Source: Opitutales bacterium
GTDB taxonomy: Bacteria; Verrucomicrobiota; Verrucomicrobiae; Opitutales; CAG-312
Length of the DNA: 9,975 bases
Assembly: GCA_017623955.1 (NCBI GenBank)
Contig: JAGAOA010000210.1
Location: 1-9,975 of the forward strand
Direction of reading: 5' to 3'
The translations under genes were made by a program, and so were the position numbers. Shown piece after piece: positions 1 to 6,930 of this stretch (positions within the stretch are counted from its first letter, which is position 1; every line of letters begins with the position of its first letter). The notes under the pieces are model-generated. The model did not search any database. It saw nothing but the letters and a program-made list of their open reading frames with translations, and was not told the origin of the DNA.

Positions 1-1743
1 GGTGAATGTGCAACATATTCTACGGCATGTTCTAGTTCTTCGCTCGCAATATCTGATGCTTGTAATGCAATAGTTCAAGGCGATTGTGATGTCGCAATAG
101 TATGTGGAGCCGATGCAATTTCGCGTATGACCGTAAATGGTTTTGGTTCTCTATTGTTATTATCTCAAGGTAGAGCAAAACCATTTGATACTAATAGAGA
201 TGGTATAAATTTAGGCGAAGCGGGTGCTGTTCTAATTTTGGCATCAGAAAGTGTAGCTCAAAAAATTTCCGATAAATTACCGCTTGCGTATATTTCTGGG
301 TGGGCTTGTAGTGCTGATGCGTATCATTCAACCGCTCCACATCCTCAAGGTGAGGGAGCTGCTCGTGTGATGAAAAATTCAATAGCATTGTCTAATCTGA
401 GCCCCAAAGATATTTCTTTTTATTGTGCTCACGGGACAGGAACAAAGGGCAATGATTCTTCTGAATTCATCGCTATGCAAAATGTTTTTGAGACATTGCC
501 CTTGTATGCATCAGCAAAGCGCGCATTTGGTCATACGTTGGGTGCAAGTGGAGTTTTGAATGGAATATTAGCTATCGAATCAATAAGACGTGGCGAGTGC
601 ATTGCAAATCTTGGGTTTGAAAATGGTGGCGATGAAATTAGTGTAGCGCCAGTTTGCAAGTCTAAAAAAATAGATATCAAAAATGTTTTGAGTGTTTCAT
701 TAGGTTTTGGTGGGAATAATTCAGCAACGGTATTTTCAAAGGAGAAACAAATATCATTAGAAATGAGCAAACGCAAACTTTTCATTTATTCTTGTGGTTG
801 TATTGCTCCTTATGTAGATAGTAATGGAATAGTTGAATTAACATCGTTATTGACTGATATTTCTCCTTTGAAAAAACGTCGTTGGGCAAAAATGCAACAA
901 ATGGCATTAGATTGTGTCAAACGTTCACTGAAAGAGATGAATATAAATGTTCCATCGGAACGCATTGGTGTTTGTATTGGAACAGGAATGGGTATGGTAG
1001 ATGAATCTCGCAGATTTATAGAAGCTACGATATTGAAGCATGAGGCGGAGCCTTTGCCAAGTGCATTTACAAATTCGGTTCATAACGCAACGTCTTCAGC
1101 AATTTCTCTGATGTGTGGTTTTAAAGGCTTGAATAGTGCGGTAACCGCAAAGGAGGTTTCATTTGAAGCCGCTCTTAAACAGGCGTGGAGAGAAATAAAT
1201 TCAAATTCAATAGATATAGCCTTTGTTGGTGCGTGTGATGAATATTCTGAATATGCAAAAAAATTTCTAAAACATAATGCAAAGTTTACAAATACACAAT
1301 TACCCGACATTGTAGATTTTTCGTGTGGATATATTATAGGTGCTGATAATACTGTTGATAAAGCTCCAGTTGCAGAGATATTAGACTTAAAAATATCTAG
1401 ACGTAGATATACATCTTCTGATGAGTTATATGCAGTTAAAGAGTTTATCAAAAAGGCATCGGAAAGCGATGAGTGTTTAGATATTTCTAAGATTGATGTT
1501 TTTGCATGTGTATGTCCAAATTCTTGGCAAGAGAATTTTGTTTATAGCGTGTTGGCAGATATAGGTTTTAAAAGTGTATGTAAAATTCCATCAAAGTATG
1601 GTCGTAATTATTCAGTATCGGCTGCGTCGTTCAAAGAGGCGATAGATATGTTTGTTTCTAATGGCAAAAAATCTAACTATGCATTAACATATACTATTTC
1701 AAGTACGGGGCTACGTGCAATGTGTTTGATAAAAATATTATGA
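1..1743 (+). CDS. Ketosynthase-chain length factor fusion (5' end outside window)
   Basis: The frame is open from the first base, so the true start and roughly the first 150 residues of the KS lie upstream. Numbering from the first codon in the window, residues 1-250 are the C-terminal two thirds of a FabF-like ketoacyl synthase: nucleophile Cys10 in STACSSSS, His144 in AHGTGTKGND, His178 in FGHTLGASG and the usual end motif SLGFGGNNSA. From Met255 (MSKRKLFIYSCG) a second, shorter KS-fold domain runs to the stop. Aligning it by eye on its DIAFVGACDE strand puts Glu385 at the nucleophile position, Cys505 at the first His and Tyr537 at the second His, so it should not condense and resembles a chain-length factor of the polyene type. 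The inferred role is decarboxylative elongation of an ACP-bound polyene chain in the cytoplasm. The stop TGA overlaps the next ATG (ATGA). The family call is secure; the CLF role and the product are inferred. Confidence 0.88.
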   Translation, partial: GECATYSTACSSSSLAISDACNAIVQGDCDVAIVCGADAISRMTVNGFGSLLLLSQGRAKPFDTNRDGINLGEAGAVLILASESVAQKISDKLPLAYISGWACSADAYHSTAPHPQGEGAARVMKNSIALSNLSPKDISFYCAHGTGTKGNDSSEFIAMQNVFETLPLYASAKRAFGHTLGASGVLNGILAIESIRRGECIANLGFENGGDEISVAPVCKSKKIDIKNVLSVSLGFGGNNSATVFSKEKQISLEMSKRKLFIYSCGCIAPYVDSNGIVELTSLLTDISPLKKRRWAKMQQMALDCVKRSLKEMNINVPSERIGVCIGTGMGMVDESRRFIEATILKHEAEPLPSAFTNSVHNATSSAISLMCGFKGLNSAVTAKEVSFEAALKQAWREINSNSIDIAFVGACDEYSEYAKKFLKHNAKFTNTQLPDIVDFSCGYIIGADNTVDKAPVAEILDLKISRRRYTSSDELYAVKEFIKKASESDECLDISKIDVFACVCPNSWQENFVYSVLADIGFKSVCKIPSKYGRNYSVSAASFKEAIDMFVSNGKKSNYALTYTISSTGLRAMCLIKIL

Positions 1744-2351
1744 AAAAACTAATAATAGTATTTCTTTTTTTAGTATCCTTACAGTTGCAAGCGTCAATAG
1801 TTGCAGACCTTTCTGATGTTGCTAAAAAAACACAATGTGTTGCAATATTGGTAGATCAAGAAAAAACAATTTCATTCTTCAATGAGGTAGTAAAAAGTAA
1901 GTTACAAATTGCAATTTCTAATAAAGGTAAAATGCGAATGCAAACACTAACACCGTTTGAGTCAATCTCTATCTTCAATGGTAATGGGCTTACAAGATTT
2001 GAAAAACGGGCAGGGAATTGGATGAAATTGGGAAATCCATCAAGCTTTGTTGCTAGAAAGATATTTGATGAAATTCGCAATCTGTTTTCTGGCGATGTTT
2101 CTAGTTCTAATTATGAAATTTCTGAACATTTACATAAAGTTATATTAGTACCTAAAAATCAAATGGTACGTAAAGCTGTTGCAAAGATTGAAATAGAAAC
2201 TAATTTAAATAATGGAGTGCGAGAAATTTCTTTCATAAGAATAACAGATGCTGATAACGATATTACAGTTTTAAAGATTACAAAAATTTCTAGAGCAGAA
2301 CTCAATGATGTGATTTTTGAAACTGATAATTTGAAGGAGTGGAATTTTTAA
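1740..2351 (+). CDS. LolA-like periplasmic outer-membrane lipoprotein carrier
   Basis: A 203-residue exported protein. I chose the ATG at 1740 because it forms an ATGA overlap with the upstream stop and opens directly with a signal peptide (MKKLIIVFLFLVSLQLQA, cleavage near residue 18); an in-frame ATG at 1722 would only add six polar residues in front. The mature part has features of the LolA/LolB-like fold: a segment rich in beta strands, a central QTLTPFESISIFNGNGLTRF stretch and a late KIEIETN...REISFIRITDAD hairpin. LolA-type carriers ferry lipid-bearing molecules across the periplasm. Versions of this fold recur in aryl-polyene and related clusters, where they are thought to help place the product in the outer membrane. 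Assignment rests on fold-like pattern, size, signal peptide and neighbours, not on a diagnostic motif. It sits between the two KS fusion genes. Confidence 0.6.
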   Translation: MKKLIIVFLFLVSLQLQASIVADLSDVAKKTQCVAILVDQEKTISFFNEVVKSKLQIAISNKGKMRMQTLTPFESISIFNGNGLTRFEKRAGNWMKLGNPSSFVARKIFDEIRNLFSGDVSSSNYEISEHLHKVILVPKNQMVRKAVAKIEIETNLNNGVREISFIRITDADNDITVLKITKISRAELNDVIFETDNLKEWNF

Positions 2352-2873
2352 ATGAAAAAATTTACATTTCTTCTTATTTTTATGTGCTCTACTTTGTTTT
2401 CTGCGGAATTCTCTTTGCGATATGCCTCAGTTATTCAACGTGGAATTTTGACTGTAAACGAAACTCAATTTCCAATAAATGTTTTTACAAAGGCTTCGGA
2501 AAGACTTCGCATAATACTTGCTAATGAATTTGGTAATATGGCAAAGTTAGAAGTGTCATATTCAGGAGATGTCATAAAGCTAGAAAATGGGGCATTTATG
2601 AGTTCTTACGATGCTCAAAATTTTTTCTTGCGTGATGTAATGGCATGTATGGGATTTGAAAAATTTTTTGAGCCTAACATTATTCATTCTTTTATTGATA
2701 ATAATAATCGCATAATAAAGATAGAATTACTAGATGAGTGTGTTGAATTTGATTTTTCATATTCAGATGAATTTTCAAAAACAATTCCAAAGCGAATTTT
2801 TATAAAACGCAAAAATTATACTTTAGATTTAGAAACAATTAAGATTTCTCATAATGAACAAATCAGAAAATAA
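2352..2873 (+). CDS. Small exported DUF3261-like protein of polyene clusters
   Basis: A 173-residue protein whose ATG directly follows the TAA of the LolA-like gene with no gap. AAGGAG at 2334-2339 (12 bases upstream) is one of the few recognisable Shine-Dalgarno sites in the window. The N-terminus (MKKFTFLLIFMCSTLFSA) is a signal peptide. The Cys12 inside it does not sit in a proper lipobox, so it is probably not a lipoprotein, unlike many DUF3261 members. The mature part has the pattern of that family: a short first strand pair, a LRIILANEFGNMAKLEVSY stretch, a helix SYDAQNFFLRDVMACMG and a final strand pair (PKRIFIKRKNYTLDLE). DUF3261 proteins are frequent partners of LolA-like proteins in aryl-polyene clusters; their biochemical role is not settled. 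Its last 20 bases overlap the start of the next gene, implying translational coupling. Confidence 0.5.
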   Translation: MKKFTFLLIFMCSTLFSAEFSLRYASVIQRGILTVNETQFPINVFTKASERLRIILANEFGNMAKLEVSYSGDVIKLENGAFMSSYDAQNFFLRDVMACMGFEKFFEPNIIHSFIDNNNRIIKIELLDECVEFDFSYSDEFSKTIPKRIFIKRKNYTLDLETIKISHNEQIRK

Positions 2874-5262
2874 TGTAGCCGTAGTAACTGGTATTGGTAT
2901 TTTATCGCCAATCGGGAATGATTGTGCAGAAGTGTTGTCGTCGTTGAGAGCACTTAGAGATGGTATTGCAGAAGCTACAAAAATAGATGTATCTTGCTTT
3001 GCTTCTGATATAAATGCTGAAGTAAAGAATGTTGACTTTTCTGCAAGAATGACGGCAGATGAACTAAAAGCATTTACTGATCCATATTTGCGTTTGGCTA
3101 TTTGTTCTGCTCGTGATGCCATAAGAAATTCTGGTGCAGATGTAAGTGGTAATGATGTTGCTATGGTTGTTGCAACTTGTAATGCTGGTATGAATTCGCA
3201 AGAAGCTGAATATAAATCGATGTTTTCTGATGTAGAATTTTCTCGCGAAATTTCATTGCAAGGCGAGTTTTATGCTATCGCTCGTACTTTGGCATCTACT
3301 TTAAATATAGGAGGTGGATGTTTTGTTATAAATACGGCGTGTTCTGGTTCTACGGCTGCAATTGCAATTGCTCAGATGTTAATAAATCAAGGCAAGTATA
3401 AGACAGTGCTTGTTGGTGGAGCAGACGCTATGTCGATTGCAAATTATGCAGGCTTTAGTGCATTAAAAGTTGTTTCTAGTCAAAAAACAGCTCCTTTTTC
3501 TACTCCTATCGGTATGAATATTGGTGAGGGGGCAACCTTTTGGGTAGTTGAAGATTTTGCACAAGCAAAGGCTCGAAATGCAAATATCTTAGGGAAAGTT
3601 ATAGGTCATGCAACTACTGGCGACGCACATCATCCTACTCAACCTGACCCACGCGGAGATGGAGCTTACAGAACAATGCGTAATGCCTTACTACATTCTG
3701 GAGTATCGTTAGATGATATCGCATGTATTAACGCTCATGCTTCAGGAACATCTGCAAACGATAAAGCTGAAGCTAAAGCTATTGCAAAGTTTTCACAAGG
3801 CAAAGATATTCCTTTTACTTCTACAAAATCATATACAGGGCATTGTATGGGGGCAACTGGTATCATAGAAGCAACTTGTCAACTGTTGTCTATGAATGAT
3901 AATTTTATTCCGCCAACACTACATTTTCAAGGAGTCAGAGAAGGGTGCGAAGTTGCTCCTGTCGCCTTTTCTGGAATAGAAAAAGAATACGATTGTTTTT
4001 TGTCGGCAAATTATGCTTTTGCTGGAAACAATGCTGCTATTGTTGTTGCTAAAGAACGATTTGAAAAGTTTGAAACTAAAGCGTGCGATACCTCCTCTAT
4101 TGCAATCACTGGTATTGGTATGATTAGTTCCCTAGGGATTGGAACAGAGCAAACCGTTGATGCACTTCATTCTGGCAAAGTAGGTGTTGATTCTGTTACT
4201 CGTTTTGAATGTTCCAATAAAGCTGGTTGCGTAAAACTCCCTTCGTTGCGTACATTGAATAGACGTATAGATTTTTCTGGAATGAATAACATAAGTGTTT
4301 TTGCAACTGTTGCAGCATCGCAGGCATTAGATAACGCAAGCATTCGTATGCGTCGAGATATATGTGAAGATGTAGGCTTGATTGGTTCAGTTTCGAGAGG
4401 CTCAAGTGAGGAAGCTCATATGTTGGGAGTTTTTAATGATAGTCTTCATCGTGGCGACATAGGTTGTTTCTCGAATGTTACAGCAAATTCAACGGCTGGT
4501 TGGGTGTCTAAGGCGTTGGAAATAAAAGGTGCCAATATTACATTTACATCGGGTTTAAATTCGGGTATTCAGACTTTAGAATACGCTCAAATGCTTTTGC
4601 GTGGAAATGAGGCAAAATACTTGGTAGCTTTTGCAGCCGATGAACTTTATGCTCAACAGATGAAATCTTATTCAGATTTTGGATATTTACGTTCAGATGT
4701 AACTGAAAACGATTTTAAAATGAAGTATTATTCAGCCTATAAAACTGTTTTTGGTGAAGGGGCGTGTGCATTTATGCTTGAACGTACTGATAATGCAAAA
4801 GAACGAAATGCAAATATTTTTGGTGAAATTTTAGCATCAGTTTCAACTATGGACGGAGGCGATTTTTATAATGCAAACCTTGACAGTGATGGTTTGTGTA
4901 GAGCTTTTGAAATTGCAATAATGCAGGCAGGTATTTCAGCTTCGGATGTAGATGTTATATCTTGGTCTCCACGCGGAACGGCTCAAGATTCAAAAATTAT
5001 AAATCTAAGAGATTCTCTTATGGCAAAAGTTCCTCTTGTTACTAGTGTATTTCATACTGGATATGCTGAAACGATGTCGTCATTACAGTCTCTCGGATGT
5101 TTATTATATTCTCTTAAAAACGAAAAAGGTTTATGGAAACAGCGTTTTGGTATAGATTTCTTTGACAATGTTGAGTGCAAACGACAACCTAAAATAGTTG
5201 CTTCTCTAGCTTCATCTCATACGGGTGGTAACTACGTTTCTATAATAAAGATAGCTGATTAG
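2854..5262 (+). CDS. Ketosynthase-chain length factor fusion protein
   Basis: A complete 802-residue protein of two KS-fold domains. Residues 7-400 are a FabF-like ketosynthase: VVTGIGILSPIG at the start, nucleophile Cys163 in NTACSGSTAA, PFSTPIGMNIGEG, His295 in NAHASGTSAND, Lys and His330 in STKSYTGHCMGATG, and the end motif YAFAGNNAAIVV. After a linker at about 400-413, residues 414-802 repeat the fold (IAITGIGMISSLG, VFGEGACAFMLE, SSHTGGNYVSI). There an ungapped by-eye alignment puts Leu568 at the Cys position, Ser705 at the first His and Tyr737 at the second, so the half should be catalytically dead and act as a chain-length factor. The likely role is elongation of an ACP-bound unsaturated chain, with the pair acting as a single-chain equivalent of a KS:CLF heterodimer such as ApeO:ApeC. 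Its ATG lies inside the end of the preceding gene, with no obvious Shine-Dalgarno. Its stop overlaps that of the convergent gene by four bases. Confidence 0.9.
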   Translation: MNKSENNVAVVTGIGILSPIGNDCAEVLSSLRALRDGIAEATKIDVSCFASDINAEVKNVDFSARMTADELKAFTDPYLRLAICSARDAIRNSGADVSGNDVAMVVATCNAGMNSQEAEYKSMFSDVEFSREISLQGEFYAIARTLASTLNIGGGCFVINTACSGSTAAIAIAQMLINQGKYKTVLVGGADAMSIANYAGFSALKVVSSQKTAPFSTPIGMNIGEGATFWVVEDFAQAKARNANILGKVIGHATTGDAHHPTQPDPRGDGAYRTMRNALLHSGVSLDDIACINAHASGTSANDKAEAKAIAKFSQGKDIPFTSTKSYTGHCMGATGIIEATCQLLSMNDNFIPPTLHFQGVREGCEVAPVAFSGIEKEYDCFLSANYAFAGNNAAIVVAKERFEKFETKACDTSSIAITGIGMISSLGIGTEQTVDALHSGKVGVDSVTRFECSNKAGCVKLPSLRTLNRRIDFSGMNNISVFATVAASQALDNASIRMRRDICEDVGLIGSVSRGSSEEAHMLGVFNDSLHRGDIGCFSNVTANSTAGWVSKALEIKGANITFTSGLNSGIQTLEYAQMLLRGNEAKYLVAFAADELYAQQMKSYSDFGYLRSDVTENDFKMKYYSAYKTVFGEGACAFMLERTDNAKERNANIFGEILASVSTMDGGDFYNANLDSDGLCRAFEIAIMQAGISASDVDVISWSPRGTAQDSKIINLRDSLMAKVPLVTSVFHTGYAETMSSLQSLGCLLYSLKNEKGLWKQRFGIDFFDNVECKRQPKIVASLASSHTGGNYVSIIKIAD

Positions 5263-6287
5263 AAATTTGTAACTTTGGGAAGTTCATTAAAGTCTATAAT
5301 GCAACCTCCCCATGATAATCCAACGCCGAAAGTACACAACATAACTTTCATTCCAGCTTTTAGTTTTCCAGCTTTTATTGCATCAACTAATGCAATGGCT
5401 ACACTACTGCCTCCGCAGTTACCAATGTCGTGCAGATTAAAAAAAACCTTTTCTAATGGCAAGCCAAGGCGTTGTGCGGATGCTGATACAATCTTTTCTC
5501 CCGCTTGATGAAATATGTAAAGATCTATATCTTCTTTCGATAAGTTGCTTTGTTGCAATAAAGAGGTTACTGTTTGTGGAATTGTCTTGAATGCAAATGC
5601 AAAAATTTTAAAGCCATTTATGTATAAATTGACGTTTGAACGCACATTTTGATTTTCGTCTTCAAATTCTATAAAATCTTCAGGCTTTGGACGATGTCTC
5701 ATTCCTGATGTTTCGCAAATCAAATCGCGATAACCTGCACCATCACTTCCAAATACGAAGTTTACTATTTCATCTTTTTGCGAATATTCTACAATGCATG
5801 CACTGCCAGCATCGGAAAATAGTGTAACTGCACTTTTATCTTTTGCATTTATTAGTCGAGTAGGGGTGTCACCACTTAGAATTAGGGCTTTTTTTGCCAT
5901 CCCCGCATTTATATATGCATACGCTGTAGATAATGCATAGATAAATTGTGTACATCCCAAATTTATATCAAAGGCTATTATATCTTTTTTTAAACCTAAT
6001 TTATGTTGTAATATACAAGCTGTTGTCGGCAGAAGATAATCGGGTGTTTGTGTAGCAAAAATAAGCATATCTATTGTAGATATATCTTCGCCTTTTAAAA
6101 TTTCTTTTGTTGCAGTTAATGCAAAATCAGAAGCACATTCGTTTTCTGTTGCAATTCTACGTTCATAAATTCCAGATACCATTGCAACTTTGTCCATAAC
6201 ATCTTTCCCAAATCTATCACACAACTGTGTGTGTGTTAAACGTTGTTCGGGCAAGGCGTATGATATAGACTTTATTTTTATACCCAT
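5259..6287 (-). CDS. 3-oxoacyl-ACP synthase III family protein (FabH-like)
   Basis: A 342-residue thiolase-fold ketosynthase III. The catalytic triad is complete: Cys112 in DINLGCTQF, His260 in IFHQAGEK and Asn290 in IGNCGGSS. Cys112 has the same number as in E. coli FabH and the His-Asn spacing (30) is also that of FabH. The C-terminal FGVGLSWGG is typical of the variant FabH-like enzymes found in secondary-metabolite and surface-glycan loci. KSIII enzymes use acyl-CoA or acyl-ACP starters for the first Claisen condensation, or transfer or join acyl groups; the substrate here cannot be read off. I chose the ATG at 6287 because the protein then begins as FabH does (MGIKIKSISYALPE). The longer frame from a TTG at 6323 adds an unlikely extension and runs through a putative promoter. 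It converges on the KS fusion operon and could serve the same pathway or act in ordinary fatty-acid initiation. Confidence 0.88.
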   Translation of the reverse strand: MGIKIKSISYALPEQRLTHTQLCDRFGKDVMDKVAMVSGIYERRIATENECASDFALTATKEILKGEDISTIDMLIFATQTPDYLLPTTACILQHKLGLKKDIIAFDINLGCTQFIYALSTAYAYINAGMAKKALILSGDTPTRLINAKDKSAVTLFSDAGSACIVEYSQKDEIVNFVFGSDGAGYRDLICETSGMRHRPKPEDFIEFEDENQNVRSNVNLYINGFKIFAFAFKTIPQTVTSLLQQSNLSKEDIDLYIFHQAGEKIVSASAQRLGLPLEKVFFNLHDIGNCGGSSVAIALVDAIKAGKLKAGMKVMLCTFGVGLSWGGCIIDFNELPKVTNF

Positions 6288-6294
6288 TTTTTTT

Positions 6295-6323
6295 ATAAAA
6301 TAGAATAAAATACGGGAAGTCAA
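6295..6323 (-). promoter_or_regulatory. Possible promoter of the ketosynthase III gene
   Basis: On the - strand TTGACT (6323-6318) is followed after exactly 17 bases by TTTTAT (6300-6295), a good -35 with a mediocre -10. It lies between the terminator at 6344-6366 and the ATG at 6287, where a new promoter is needed. The -10 is so close to the ATG that the transcript would be almost leaderless, which fits the lack of a Shine-Dalgarno site. The call is by eye and assumes a sigma70-like consensus, which may not hold in this organism. Confidence 0.3.
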
Positions 6324-6343
6324 GGTCTCAAACTCAATAAAAA

Positions 6344-6366
6344 AGACGCGTCAAAAAAACGCGTCT
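6344..6366. terminator. Bidirectional rho-independent terminator
   Basis: AGACGCGT (6344-6351) and ACGCGTCT (6359-6366) form a perfect 8-bp stem around a seven-base A-rich loop. On the - strand the stem is followed by a run of five T; on the + strand it is followed by CTTTTAT. It lies just after the stop of the PEGA lipoprotein gene (- strand) and upstream of the ketosynthase III start, so its primary job is to end the lipoprotein transcript. It is also the first clear hairpin terminator that + strand transcripts from the KS operon would meet, about 1.1 kb past its last stop. Confidence 0.85.
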
Positions 6367-6390
6367 CTTTTATCTTTATAAAGAAATCTT

Positions 6391-6867
6391 TTATTTTGCA
6401 GAATAAAACTCAATAATCTTCTTTATCATATAAGAGTGTTCACTAGCATTGATTTTTCCATCTTTTTTCAACTGGTCAACTGTATCAAGATTTTTTTGCA
6501 TATCTTCAAATGCCTTTGTTCCCTTATATGGTGGAAGGAATTTAGGAGTCATCTCATTTTTCTCATTCGATGGTGTAAGTGTTTTATAATAACCCATATC
6601 TACGAGTGGACCGAACTTAATAAAAGTGTCATCCTTCAATGAAGTAAATGTTACATTTTCGTCTTTATAACCTTCTTTTACTAACTTAACTTCAAATGTT
6701 CCATCTCTAGGGAGGCATACATTAAGGGGAGTAGTACCTTTTACCTCGTCATTAACAACTACAACTGCGCCACGGGGCGTAGAATCAATTGTTATACATT
6801 CGTCTGTAATAGAAGAGCAAGCTGATACTGCGAGAGCTGCTACGATGGGGAGTAATAATTTTTTCAT
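6391..6867 (-). CDS. Small PEGA-domain lipoprotein
   Basis: A 158-residue predicted lipoprotein. The signal peptide MKKLLLPIVAALAVSAC ends in a lipobox (VSAC) with Cys17 as the lipidated residue; Ser18-Ser19 follow, so outer-membrane sorting would be expected under the E. coli +2 rule. Residues about 25-70 are a PEGA domain: the TPRGAVVVVND strand, a GTTPLNVCLPRDGT turn and a FEVKLVKEGYKD strand. The middle (about 90-115) is Pro/Lys-rich with no fold I recognise. The last 35 residues (LKKDGKINASEHSYMIKKI) resemble a short SHOCT-like helical tail, charged and lacking hydrophobic stretches. PEGA domains are surface-layer or envelope modules, often found with cell-wall-associated proteins; no enzymatic role is suggested. 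It is probably a single-gene unit: 63 bp separate it from proC upstream and a strong terminator follows 24 bases after its stop. No Shine-Dalgarno is visible before the ATG. Confidence 0.8.
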   Translation of the reverse strand: MKKLLLPIVAALAVSACSSITDECITIDSTPRGAVVVVNDEVKGTTPLNVCLPRDGTFEVKLVKEGYKDENVTFTSLKDDTFIKFGPLVDMGYYKTLTPSNEKNEMTPKFLPPYKGTKAFEDMQKNLDTVDQLKKDGKINASEHSYMIKKIIEFYSAK

Positions 6868-6930
6868 AATATTTTGTTTGTTCTATTAATGTTGATTGTT
6901 TGAAAGTATTTAATTTAGTCAAGCTTTTTT

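Noticed and set aside
1722..1739. An earlier ATG for the LolA-like protein
   Set aside because: It would put Asp, Lys and Asn in front of the signal peptide. The ATG at 1740 starts the signal peptide directly and overlaps the upstream stop.
5271..5284. Small hairpin AACTT-TGGG-AAGTT just after the convergent stops
   Set aside because: The stem is five A/T-rich pairs with no T-run and lies inside the coding sequence of the ketosynthase III gene, so it is not a credible terminator.
6288..6323. A longer ketosynthase III beginning at a TTG (6323)
   Set aside because: The extra 12 residues have no family match, the region holds a promoter-like sequence, and the ATG at 6287 gives the normal FabH N-terminus with the nucleophile at residue 112.
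6894..6922. TTGACT upstream of the PEGA lipoprotein gene as a -35 box
   Set aside because: At 17 bases spacing the -10 position reads ACAATC and no better hexamer lies at 16-18 bases.
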